DNA of 64,000 nucleotides from Algoriphagus terrigena DSM 22685 (GTDB lineage Bacteria; Bacteroidota; Bacteroidia; Cytophagales; Cyclobacteriaceae): assembly GCF_000429445.1 (NCBI RefSeq), contig NZ_KE386904.1, forward strand, positions 248,001 to 312,000, written 5' to 3'. This document shows, in pieces, positions 16,939 through 24,651 of this stretch. Numbering within the stretch: position 1 is the stretch's first letter; every line of letters starts with the position of its first letter. Under the pieces are notes generated by a model that saw only the letters and a list, made by a program, of their open reading frames with translations, did not search any database and was not told the DNA's origin. The translations under genes and the position numbers were made by a program.

Positions 16939-18810
16939 ATGGCAAGAAAAAGTAAGGAAACATTCATGGAAAACACAGTAAAATTCTCAGACCTGGGGAT
17001 TTCGGGAGAAATCGTGCGGGCAGTGGAAGAGATGGGTTATACAACCCCTTCCCCAATTCAATTACAGGCTATTCCTTTCGTACTGGAAGGACGCGATGTC
17101 ATCGGTCAGGCTCAAACCGGAACCGGTAAAACCGCAGCTTTTGCAATTCCAATTATCGATCTTGTCGATGCGGACTTCAACAAGCCACAAGCCATCATCC
17201 TTTGCCCTACCCGTGAACTTGCTGTTCAGGTAGAAGGCGAAATCCAAAAACTTGCCAAGTTCCACAGAGGTATCAATTCTGTAGCGATCTACGGCGGAGA
17301 ATCTATCGACAAGCAGATCAGAGTACTTAGAAAAGGTGTTCAGATCGTAGTAGGTACTCCCGGTCGTGTTCAGGATCACATCAACAGAGGCACATTGAAG
17401 CTTGACAGCATCGGCATCATCGTATTGGATGAGGCTGACGAAATGCTCGACATGGGCTTCAGAGACGATATCGAAGCGATCTTGGGCCAAATGCCAGAAG
17501 AAAGACAGACCGTCTTCTTCTCAGCTACTATGGCCAAGCCAATCATGGACCTGACAAGAAAGTATCAGAAAGATCCTGAAATCATCAAAGTCGCCAAAAA
17601 CGAGTTGACTGTCTCTAAAATTGAGCAGATCTACTACGAAGTGAAGCCTTCTTTGAAGATGGAACTGATGACGCGATTGATGAACATCAACAATTACGCG
17701 TTGAGCGTGGTGTTCTGTAACACCAAGAGAATGACCGACGAAGTGACGGAGTCTTTGGGTGCCAGAGGCATCTTGGCTGAAGCGCTTCACGGTGACCTTT
17801 CTCAGGCTCAGAGAGATAAAGTAATGGGTAAATTCCGTAAGGGACTCTGCTCAGTATTGGTAGCAACTGACGTCGCTGCCCGTGGTATCGACGTAGACAA
17901 TGTAGAGGCGGTTTTCAACTTTGACCTTCCATTGGACGAAGAATACTACGTACACAGAATCGGCCGTACCGGTCGTGCTGGTAAGTCAGGTACAGCTATC
18001 ACGTTCATCACAGGTCGCAGAGAGACAATGAAACTCAGAGACTTGGAGCGTTATACCAAAGCTACCATCGCCAAGATGACTCCTCCATCTGTCACTGAAT
18101 TGGTTGAGCTGAAAAAAGCACAACTGGTGAAGGACGTATACAGAGTCTTGGCTGTAGAAGAGGACAACCAACTATTCGAAGCAACTATCGGACAGATGTT
18201 GACCGAAGGTTTGGCTATCGAGCAGATCGCTTTGGGCTTGATCAAGATGACCATGGGTGAGACCGTGAAAGAATTGAAAGAGCAGGATTTCGGAATCGAA
18301 GCATACGGAGCCAGAAGAGAAGGATCAAGAGACGGAGGTCGTGATTTCGGTCGCGGAGAGAGAGGATCTGATCGATTCGGACGTGGCGAGAGAGGTTCTG
18401 ACCGATTCGGCAGAAGCGAAGGTCGTGGTGATCGTTTCGAAAGAGGCGGCGAGCGCGGCGGAAGATTCGGTGATAGAAAAGAAGGTGGAGACCGATTTGC
18501 AGATCGCAGAGAAGGTGGCGCACCAAGAGAATTTGAAAGAAGAGCTCCAAGAGAAGAAAGAACGCGTGATGTCAATATGACCCGCTTGTTCTTGAACCTT
18601 GGCAACAAAGATAGAATCCGTCCTAACGATATCGTAGGTGCAATCGCTGGAGAAACCGGCGTACCGGGCAAAAGCATCGGTGGCATTGACATCTTCGACA
18701 ACTTCTCCTTCGTGGACGTTCCTCACAAAGATGCAGAACACGTAATCCGCGTCATGAAGAACAACACGATCAAAGGAAAGACCGTGAACATGGAAATTTC
18801 AAAAGGTTAA
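16939..18810 (+). CDS. deaD: DEAD-box RNA helicase with RG-rich linker and DbpA-like RNA-binding domain
   Basis: A 623-residue helicase. Motifs in order: a Q motif (FSDLGIS ... PSPIQ), AQTGTGKT, PTRELA, TPGR, DEAD, SAT, and a helicase C domain with HRIGRTGRAG. Residues about 455-545 form an Arg/Gly-rich linker with the decapeptide FGRGERGSDR twice in tandem (18346-18405) and more decayed copies. The C-terminus (about 545-620) matches the DbpA/CsdA RNA-binding domain. Known role: unwinding rRNA and mRNA structures, often in cold-shock ribosome assembly. The start is 16939 (AGGAG only 3 nt before it). The in-frame ATG at 16966, with a TAAGGAA ahead, is an equally plausible start. A strong terminator follows. 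Confidence 0.94.
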   Translation: MARKSKETFMENTVKFSDLGISGEIVRAVEEMGYTTPSPIQLQAIPFVLEGRDVIGQAQTGTGKTAAFAIPIIDLVDADFNKPQAIILCPTRELAVQVEGEIQKLAKFHRGINSVAIYGGESIDKQIRVLRKGVQIVVGTPGRVQDHINRGTLKLDSIGIIVLDEADEMLDMGFRDDIEAILGQMPEERQTVFFSATMAKPIMDLTRKYQKDPEIIKVAKNELTVSKIEQIYYEVKPSLKMELMTRLMNINNYALSVVFCNTKRMTDEVTESLGARGILAEALHGDLSQAQRDKVMGKFRKGLCSVLVATDVAARGIDVDNVEAVFNFDLPLDEEYYVHRIGRTGRAGKSGTAITFITGRRETMKLRDLERYTKATIAKMTPPSVTELVELKKAQLVKDVYRVLAVEEDNQLFEATIGQMLTEGLAIEQIALGLIKMTMGETVKELKEQDFGIEAYGARREGSRDGGRDFGRGERGSDRFGRGERGSDRFGRSEGRGDRFERGGERGGRFGDRKEGGDRFADRREGGAPREFERRAPREERTRDVNMTRLFLNLGNKDRIRPNDIVGAIAGETGVPGKSIGGIDIFDNFSFVDVPHKDAEHVIRVMKNNTIKGKTVNMEISKG

Positions 18811-18837
18811 TTTGGTTAAAGGTTAATAATGTTAAAG

Positions 18838-18867
18838 GCACATTTCTTCAAGAAATGTGCTTTTTTT
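18838..18867 (+). terminator. Intrinsic terminator after the DEAD-box gene
   Basis: A perfect stem GCACATTTCTT / AAGAAATGTGC with a two-base CA loop, followed by seven T. Confidence 0.9.
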
Positions 18868-18890
18868 GTGTCCAAACCGCCGTATTTCAG

Positions 18891-19595
18891 ATGCAACTTT
18901 TTTTTCAGGAGAAAATAGAAACGCCCCTCACCTATCTCGACGAGGAAGAATCCAGGCATTTGGTCAAAGTGCTCCGCAAAAAACAAGGTGAGGCCGTCCG
19001 CTTGACCAATGGTCAGGGGAAGGTTTTTGAAGGAGTGATTCTAGAGGCAAGTTCAAAGAAAACCAGCATAAAAATTCTGAGTTCTGCGGAGGTTCCCGAA
19101 GATCCATTTCACATTCACTTGGCCATTGCTCCGACCAAAAGTCCGGATCGGATGGAATGGATGGTGGAGAAAATCGCCGAAATCGGGTTTCACGAGCTGA
19201 CACTTTTGGAGACTATCAACTCCGAGCGAAGCTTTCTTAAGACTGATCGGCTGCACAAAAAAGTAATTTCAGCCTGCAAGCAGAGTCTGAAATACAGAAT
19301 TCCGGTTTTGCATCCTACCACCAAATTGACACAGCTTCTCAAATCGAAGGATTTCGAAGGCTTCCAAAAATTCATCGCCTATGTGGACGAAGCGCACGAA
19401 AACCATCTTTTGGATGTGGCGCTGCCCGGCGGAAAATATCTGATTCTCATCGGCCCAGAGGGCGATTTTGATCCAAAAGAGATCCAAGCAGCTTTTGAAA
19501 GCGGCTTTTTGCCCGTCTCCTTGGGAAAAAGCCGACTCCGAACCGAAACTGCCGGGCTCGCGGCAATTCAAATGCTTCAGGTACTAAACCGCTGA
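18891..19595 (+). CDS. rsmE: 16S rRNA (uracil-1498-N3)-methyltransferase
   Basis: The ATG at 18891 starts MQLFFQEKI; an upstream in-frame TTG lies inside the terminator of the previous gene and is rejected. The 234-residue protein has an N-terminal PUA-like RNA-binding region with ESRHLVKVLRKKQGE and a C-terminal SPOUT knot. The SAM-site signatures are LILIGPEGDFDPKE and LGKSRLRTETAGLAA. RsmE methylates U1498 in the decoding centre of 16S rRNA. The hairpin CTTCAAG-tatcc-CTTGAAG at 19618-19636 follows. Confidence 0.95.
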   Translation: MQLFFQEKIETPLTYLDEEESRHLVKVLRKKQGEAVRLTNGQGKVFEGVILEASSKKTSIKILSSAEVPEDPFHIHLAIAPTKSPDRMEWMVEKIAEIGFHELTLLETINSERSFLKTDRLHKKVISACKQSLKYRIPVLHPTTKLTQLLKSKDFEGFQKFIAYVDEAHENHLLDVALPGGKYLILIGPEGDFDPKEIQAAFESGFLPVSLGKSRLRTETAGLAAIQMLQVLNR

Positions 19596-19617
19596 ATTCA
19601 ACGTTTTTTCACATAAG

Positions 19618-19636
19618 CTTCAAGTATCCCTTGAAG
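19618..19636. other. Short perfect inverted repeat between rsmE and the MerR gene
   Basis: CTTCAAG and CTTGAAG are separated by 5 bases, with no T-tract. It could be a weak terminator stem for rsmE or an operator for the MerR-like regulator downstream. Confidence 0.3.
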
Positions 19637-19731
19637 TGACCGCGCAAATTTTTATCTTAGATATTAAACCAAACTTTCCAAAGTCGAGATTAAGCAAGAA
19701 TCGCCTTGGTAAGAGATAATCAGAAACTGCT

Positions 19732-20085
19732 GTGCCGTACAAAGAGCGAGAGATCGAAAAGAAATACCATTCCATAGGGGAAGTTGCCGAGATGTTTAAG
19801 GTAGCACCATCGCTGATTCGCTATTGGGAAGGTGAATTTGACATCATCCGTCCGAAAAAAGACAAGAAAGGCAACCGTCGCTATACCAAAGACGATATCC
19901 AAAAGATCCGCTATGTATATCATCTGGTCAAGGAAAAGGGATATACTCTTCAAGGTGCGCAGGAAGTGATCTCCTCGGGCAAAAACCAGGGATTCGACAA
20001 AGTGGCAGCAGTTCAAAAGCTTCAGGAAATCAAAGACTTTTTAATCAATCTGAAGAATGAACTCAAAACCCGAAACGGATCCTGA
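19732..20085 (+). CDS. MerR-family transcriptional regulator
   Basis: A 117-residue protein starting at GTG; the N-terminus MPYKEREIEKKY is the one seen in the conserved Bacteroidota member of this family. A winged helix-turn-helix (YHSIGEVAEMFKVAPSLIRY, about 12-31) is followed by the MerR wing (NRRYTKDDIQKI) and a short helical dimerisation region. There is no C-terminal effector domain and no conserved metal-binding Cys cluster, so the signal is unknown. It overlaps dprA by 29 bp, so the two are co-transcribed. Confidence 0.9.
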   Translation: MPYKEREIEKKYHSIGEVAEMFKVAPSLIRYWEGEFDIIRPKKDKKGNRRYTKDDIQKIRYVYHLVKEKGYTLQGAQEVISSGKNQGFDKVAAVQKLQEIKDFLINLKNELKTRNGS

Positions 20086-21184
20086 AGACCTCCGCTACCA
20101 TCTAGCACTTACGCAAGCACCTAAAGTCGGCCCTGGAATATTCAAAGCGATTCTGGCTTACAGCGGCTCGGCTAAAACTTTCTTTACACTCAACAAAGGC
20201 AGAGCAGCCAAGATCCCGCGGGTCGGAGAGAAAATCCTCGAAATTCAAAACCAGTCCGAGTCTCTACTCCGCAAAGCTGATGAGCTGATTGACCTTTGCG
20301 AAAAGAAAGGATTCCGAATCCTGATTTCCACTGACACCGATTTTCCGTCCAGATTAAAAGTACTGGAAGACGGGCCTGTCATCCTGTTTGTACAGGGAAA
20401 CTGCGACTTGAACTTCGAGCGAAGCGTCGGAATCGTCGGGACGCGAAGTGCGACCACCTATGGCAAATCCATCACCCGAAAGATCGTAGAGGACCTCCTA
20501 CCCTATCAACCTATTATCGTTTCCGGATTGGCCTATGGGATTGACATCGAAGCACATCGGGCGGCATTGCAGGTCGGACTGCCGACCATCGCCGTGATGG
20601 GTTCGCCTCTTTCGCAGATCTACCCAGCTGCACACAGAAAGACCGCGGAGCAGCTACAGGAGACTGGCATTCTCATGAGCGAATATGCTCCGGGAAGCAC
20701 AATGATGCCAGGAAACTTCCCCGCGAGAAACCGGATTATCGCAGGACTTTCCGACGCGCTGATCGTCGTCGAAGCTGCGGAAAAAGGCGGAGCGTTGATC
20801 ACAGCAGAGATCGCCTATAGCTATGACAAAGACGTCTTCGCCGTCCCGGGAAATCTGCAATCGCCCTTTTCCGAAGGTTGCAACCAATTGATCCGAAAGA
20901 TGAAAGCGGGGATCTACACCGGCCCAGGAGACATCGCTGAGGCACTTTTTTGGACAAAACCCGGAGAGGAAAAGATCAAACGGCCAAGCCTGGACTTTAG
21001 CAATCGGGATGAGGAAGAAACGCTGATCCTGCAACTTCTGCTTGACAAAGGCGAATCCGAGATCGATCAGATCAGCTACCAGACCGAGATCCCTCTGGGG
21101 ATGCTTTCCTCCAAGTTGCTATCACTTGAATTTGAGGGAATCGTAAAGTCCCTTCCCGGAAAAAAATACAAGCTGTTGATTTGA
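20057..21184 (+). CDS. dprA: DNA processing protein DprA (ssDNA-binding RecA loader)
   Basis: A 375-residue DprA. The N-terminal SAM/HhH-like helical region (about 10-75) contains LTQAPKVGPGIFKAIL. The Rossmann-like core has VGTRSATTYG (about 129-138), SGLAYGIDIEAHRAAL, the GSPLSQIYPAAH stretch and the FPARNRIIAGLSDALIVVEA motif. The C-terminal winged helix covers about 300-375. DprA protects incoming single-stranded DNA during natural transformation and loads RecA. It overlaps the end of the MerR-like gene, so the regulator may control it; that is inference. Confidence 0.95.
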   Translation: MNSKPETDPEDLRYHLALTQAPKVGPGIFKAILAYSGSAKTFFTLNKGRAAKIPRVGEKILEIQNQSESLLRKADELIDLCEKKGFRILISTDTDFPSRLKVLEDGPVILFVQGNCDLNFERSVGIVGTRSATTYGKSITRKIVEDLLPYQPIIVSGLAYGIDIEAHRAALQVGLPTIAVMGSPLSQIYPAAHRKTAEQLQETGILMSEYAPGSTMMPGNFPARNRIIAGLSDALIVVEAAEKGGALITAEIAYSYDKDVFAVPGNLQSPFSEGCNQLIRKMKAGIYTGPGDIAEALFWTKPGEEKIKRPSLDFSNRDEEETLILQLLLDKGESEIDQISYQTEIPLGMLSSKLLSLEFEGIVKSLPGKKYKLLI

Positions 21185-21194
21185 GATGCTTGAT

Positions 21195-21797
21195 CTATTG
21201 CCCAAAAATATCTTCTAAATCCAGCGTAAAGCCCGGCAAACAGGCCGATGTTACTTCATCTTCGGGAACAAAAAACCGTGAAGCTTGATATCTTCCGTCT
21301 ACTAGGGAGTAGATCAGCAATGTCTGTTCATTTGGATGGATCACCCAATACTCCTTGACTCCAGCCTCTTCATAGACTTCAAACTTATTTTTCAACTCCC
21401 TTTTGTTATTTCCTGGTGACAGAATCTCCACCACCAGATCCGGTGCACCAAGGCATCCCGCTTTATCGAGCTTACTTTCATCACAGACTACACAAATATC
21501 CGGTTGCAACACGGTATCTATATCGCTGTTTTTCTTGGACTTAACTGGAAGTCTCACATCAAATGGGGCGTGAAAAACCTGACAGGTTTTCCCCTTTAAA
21601 AAAGCGTAAAACGCAGCGACCAAATGAACTGAAATTCGTTGATGACTCATCCCAGGGGCAGCAGCAGCCCTCTTGAATATTTTCCCCTTGATGAGTTCCA
21701 CCATCTCATCCATCTCCCAGGTCAGGTAGTCAGCATACGAATAGCGACCGTATTCGATATCCGGCTCGTTTACGACATCTGATTTCTTGGATTCCAT
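21195..21797 (-). CDS. Uma2 family (DUF820) PD-(D/E)XK nuclease-like protein
   Basis: A 200-residue single-domain protein. The family core is visible: QPDICVV (Asp ligand), PDLVVEILSPGN (Glu in the catalytic strand), and KFEVYEEAGVKEYWVI with conserved Lys and Glu. Uma2 proteins have a PD-(D/E)XK nuclease fold and are very abundant in cyanobacteria; their biological role is largely unknown. It ends 10 bp from the convergent dprA stop. Nothing around it suggests a restriction or toxin-antitoxin system. Confidence 0.88.
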   Translation of the reverse strand: MESKKSDVVNEPDIEYGRYSYADYLTWEMDEMVELIKGKIFKRAAAAPGMSHQRISVHLVAAFYAFLKGKTCQVFHAPFDVRLPVKSKKNSDIDTVLQPDICVVCDESKLDKAGCLGAPDLVVEILSPGNNKRELKNKFEVYEEAGVKEYWVIHPNEQTLLIYSLVDGRYQASRFFVPEDEVTSACLPGFTLDLEDIFGQ

Positions 21798-21850
21798 GGG
21801 TAAAAGTTACGAAATATCAGATTCACAAAACCGGTTTAAAGAACTAGAAA

Positions 21851-22702
21851 CTAGGGATTAAACACGAATTGGGTAAGCTTCATCGCCTCTGCCAGTTCAG
21901 ACTTTTTCAGACCCAGATCATAGCCCTCCTTTTCGAGCGTCTCGATCATTACTTCGGTCGCCATGTTTCCGACTAGCTCGTCTTTTGCCATGGGGCAGCC
22001 TCCATATCCCTTCAGAGCTCCGTCAAAGCGCCTGCAACCGCCTTTTAATCCCGCCAAAACTTTCTCGGAAATAGAATCCGGCCTGCTGTGCAGATGTGCG
22101 CCAAACTCAATCTGGGGAAACGCATCAATCTGAACTCTCAGCAATTCGGTGATCAATTCCGGAGTCGCAACGCCAACCGTATCGGAAAGTGAGATCGTTT
22201 CAATGCCCAGCTGCACGAGCTTTTCCACAAATTCCGCGACCAGCTCAGGAGAATAGCGATCGCCGAAAGGATTTCCAAAACCCATACTGAGATAAACTAC
22301 CTGCTTTTTACCTTTGATCTCACATAAGTTTTGAATTTCCTCTACCAGGGTCAGCGCTTCAGCGATTGAAGCATTGGTATTTCGCTGTTGAAATGTCTCG
22401 GAGATAGACAGCGGAAAACCCAAAAAATCGATCTCCTGAAAGTGAAGGGCATCCTCTGCCCCACGGATATTTGCCACGATGGCCAACAGCTTTGACTTGC
22501 TTCCATGCAAATCGAGTAAATCAAGAACTTCGGCCGTGTCCCGCATCTGCGGAACGGCCTTTGGACTGACAAAGCTCCCAAAGTCCACCGTGTCAAATCC
22601 GACTTCCAAGAGTTGGTTGATATAGGCAGCTTTGATAGCCGTGTCAATAAATCCCGGAATTCCCTGCATGGCGTCCCTGGGACATTCGATGAGTTTGATC
22701 AT
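21851..22702 (-). CDS. Hydroxymethylglutaryl-CoA lyase-like enzyme
   Basis: A 283-residue DRE-TIM metallolyase. The catalytic Arg/Asp are seen in ECPRDAMQG near the N-terminus. The metal-binding histidines are in GAHLHSRP (about 200-207), and GCRRFDGALKGYGGCPMAKD (about 223-242) carries the glycine-rich loop with the catalytic cysteine. Known reaction: HMG-CoA to acetoacetate and acetyl-CoA, in leucine degradation or ketone metabolism. The C-terminal loop differs from the classical GLGGCPYA form, so a related acyl-CoA lyase activity is possible. It is transcribed between the Uma2 gene and the TonB-C gene; no operon partner is obvious. Confidence 0.85.
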   Translation of the reverse strand: MIKLIECPRDAMQGIPGFIDTAIKAAYINQLLEVGFDTVDFGSFVSPKAVPQMRDTAEVLDLLDLHGSKSKLLAIVANIRGAEDALHFQEIDFLGFPLSISETFQQRNTNASIAEALTLVEEIQNLCEIKGKKQVVYLSMGFGNPFGDRYSPELVAEFVEKLVQLGIETISLSDTVGVATPELITELLRVQIDAFPQIEFGAHLHSRPDSISEKVLAGLKGGCRRFDGALKGYGGCPMAKDELVGNMATEVMIETLEKEGYDLGLKKSELAEAMKLTQFVFNP

Positions 22703-22738
22703 AGTCGAAGTTACGGGATTTGGGAGGAAAAAGGCGCT

Positions 22739-23479
22739 CTAACTTAGTTTGAAGCGGAGAGGCAGTTTCACCACGGTTTCGATGGGTACTCCGTTCTCTG
22801 TAGCGGGCACCCAGCGATGCGGATATTCCTCTACGACTCTCAACGCTTCCCTTTCCAGCGAATCATGGCTTTCTCCACGATTTAGGACAGTGAGATCGTG
22901 AATTTGTCCTTCCTCATCTACCCTGAAAGAAACGATGACAGTTCCCTCCGCCTTCACATTGCGCGCAACCTGAGGATATCTTAGCACGGAAGCCAGGTAT
23001 TTATTCCAACCATTCACCCCATCTTTTGGCGATGGTGAAGAAAATTCCGGCTTCGGAATCTCAGCACCATCGACGTTGTAATACTTTTCGGAAACCACCT
23101 CACTATCCCTTAGAAACACCTCGCTTTTTAGCGCTCCATTTTCATAAAACGTCTTGGTGGACTTTTCCTTAGCCAGTTCATCCGTCCGTTCCATTGATTT
23201 GGTTTTTCTGGATGCGAAAAACTCTTTTTTACTCGAACCTATCTCATTTCCCAAACTGTCAAACAAGATTGTGTTTTCATAAATCTTGGTAGAATCCTTC
23301 AAAAACCTGTGGACCAATATGACATTCCCTTGTTCTTGGATCAACTCAAAATGGGTAAAGTCATTCTTGCTCGTATCCTTCACCTCGATGTCATACTTCC
23401 CCAAAAACCGCACATAGTTCTGGGCGAGGGCAAAATTGCAAAGCAAAAAAATCGGTATAAAAAATAACAGTCGACGCAT
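22739..23479 (-). CDS. Exported protein with TonB C-terminal domain and MORN-like repeat
   Basis: A 246-residue protein with a cleavable-looking signal peptide (residues 1-19, ending FALAQ) and no membrane anchor or proline-rich spacer of classical TonB. The middle holds a YwqK-like repeat (TFYENGALKSEVFL). Residues about 160-246 form a TonB C-terminal domain (LRYPQVARNVKAEGTVIVSF, then VDEEGQIHDLTVLNRG). It would sit free in the periplasm. In Bacteroidota such TonB-C proteins are common and may not energise receptors. No ExbB/ExbD genes are adjacent. Confidence 0.85.
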   Translation of the reverse strand: MRRLLFFIPIFLLCNFALAQNYVRFLGKYDIEVKDTSKNDFTHFELIQEQGNVILVHRFLKDSTKIYENTILFDSLGNEIGSSKKEFFASRKTKSMERTDELAKEKSTKTFYENGALKSEVFLRDSEVVSEKYYNVDGAEIPKPEFSSPSPKDGVNGWNKYLASVLRYPQVARNVKAEGTVIVSFRVDEEGQIHDLTVLNRGESHDSLEREALRVVEEYPHRWVPATENGVPIETVVKLPLRFKLS

Positions 23480-23540
23480 ATCAGAGTTTTGTTTTTTTTA
23501 ACTAAAGGCTCTATTTCAACCAAAATATCACCTTTGGTCC

Positions 23541-23576
23541 AAAAAACAAAATGCCCAATCCCCAGGGGAATTGAGC
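23541..23576 (-). terminator. Intrinsic terminator of the metH-metF operon
   Basis: On the minus strand GCTCAATTCCCC / GGGGATTGGGC form a stem with one bulge and one G-U-type pair, followed by a T-rich tail (rc of 23541-23552). It lies about 30 nt past the metF stop. Confidence 0.75.
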
Positions 23577-23604
23577 TTTATTGTTGCTTAGGGCAAATCT
23601 TCGT

Positions 23605-24558
23605 TTAGAATACTGCCTTAGCAATCTTATAAGTCGTGTCCGCTTTGCTCATCGTGTAGAAGTGCAGCGATGGCACATTGGCGGCAATCAGCTCTCTACA
23701 CTGCTGGATTGACCAAGCGATCCCCACTTCTTTGACGTCAGCATTTGTCTTACATTTTTCAAGTTCGTCGGTCAACGCATCGGGAAGATCCAAAAAGAAG
23801 GTCCTCGGCAGATTGGTGATCTGGCCGATCGTGGCGATTGGCTTAATCCCCGGAATGATCGGAACGGTGATGCCTGCTTGACGCACCTTGTCAACATATT
23901 CGAAGTATTTCTGGTTGTCAAAAAACATCTGAGTTACAATGTATTCCGCACCCTTGTCGACTTTCTCCTTCAAATACTTCAGATCAAATTTCAAACTCGG
24001 TGCTTCAAAGTGCTTTTCCGGATAGCCCGCCACTCCCACGCAAAAATCGGTGTGGAAGCTGTTTTCTGTTTCCTCGTGCAGGTAGCGCCCGTTATTCATT
24101 CTTACGATCTGCTCCACCAACTCACTCGCATAGCTGTGACCCTCGGTCTCCGGAATAAATCGCCCTTCGGTCTTCGGCGCATCGCCGCGTAGCGCGAGCA
24201 CATTATCAACGCCGATGAAATTGAGATCGATCAGAGCATTTTCGGTTTCTTCTCTGGAAAAGCCTCCACAAAGCAAATGCGGCACCGCGTCCACGTGAAA
24301 TCGGTTCATGATCGCTGCGCAAATACCGACGGTTCCCGGGCGTTTTTTGGTACTGATTTTCTCCAAGAGTCCGTTCGGATGCTTCTTGTAGATAAACTCC
24401 TCCCGGTGGTAGGTGACGTCCACAAAAGGCGGCTTGAACTCCATCAAAGGAGCAATTCCTTCTAATAGTTCTTTGAGACTTTGGCCTTTGAGCGGAGGCA
24501 GAATTTCAAATGAAAAAAGCGTGGATTTCGCGTTATTAAGGTGTTCGGTTATTTTCAT
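23605..24558 (-). CDS. metF: 5,10-methylenetetrahydrofolate reductase
   Basis: MetF reduces methylene-THF to 5-methyl-THF, the methyl donor of methionine synthase, using FAD and NAD(P)H. The 317-residue protein is a flavin TIM barrel with FSFEILPPLKG at the N-terminus (the catalytic Glu of the family), FVDVTYHREE, NVLALRGDAPK (about 118-128), YIVTQMFFDNQKYFEYV (about 208-224) and PIIPGIKPI. It is the third gene of the SAM-riboswitch operon, 92 bp after metH2. The gap holds a long inverted repeat. Confidence 0.97.
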   Translation of the reverse strand: MKITEHLNNAKSTLFSFEILPPLKGQSLKELLEGIAPLMEFKPPFVDVTYHREEFIYKKHPNGLLEKISTKKRPGTVGICAAIMNRFHVDAVPHLLCGGFSREETENALIDLNFIGVDNVLALRGDAPKTEGRFIPETEGHSYASELVEQIVRMNNGRYLHEETENSFHTDFCVGVAGYPEKHFEAPSLKFDLKYLKEKVDKGAEYIVTQMFFDNQKYFEYVDKVRQAGITVPIIPGIKPIATIGQITNLPRTFFLDLPDALTDELEKCKTNADVKEVGIAWSIQQCRELIAANVPSLHFYTMSKADTTYKIAKAVF

Positions 24559-24587
24559 GTGATTAGTTAATGCTTTTCAATTGCCTC

Positions 24588-24651
24588 ATGAAATCTCGCA
24601 TGATTGACCCGGATTTCCATTGATGGCATCCTTCATCATGCTCGATTTCAT
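24588..24651. repeat. 17-nt inverted repeat between metH2 and metF
   Basis: Arms 24588-24604 and 24635-24651 match at 15 of 17 positions around a 30-base loop. One arm abuts the metH2 stop codon. There is no T-tract, so it is more likely a processing or stability hairpin than a terminator. Confidence 0.6.

Noticed and set aside
18051..18701. A 216-codon minus-strand frame opposite the DEAD-box C-terminus
   Set aside because: Serine/leucine/proline-rich low complexity mirrors the RG-rich repeats of the helicase; no independent evidence.
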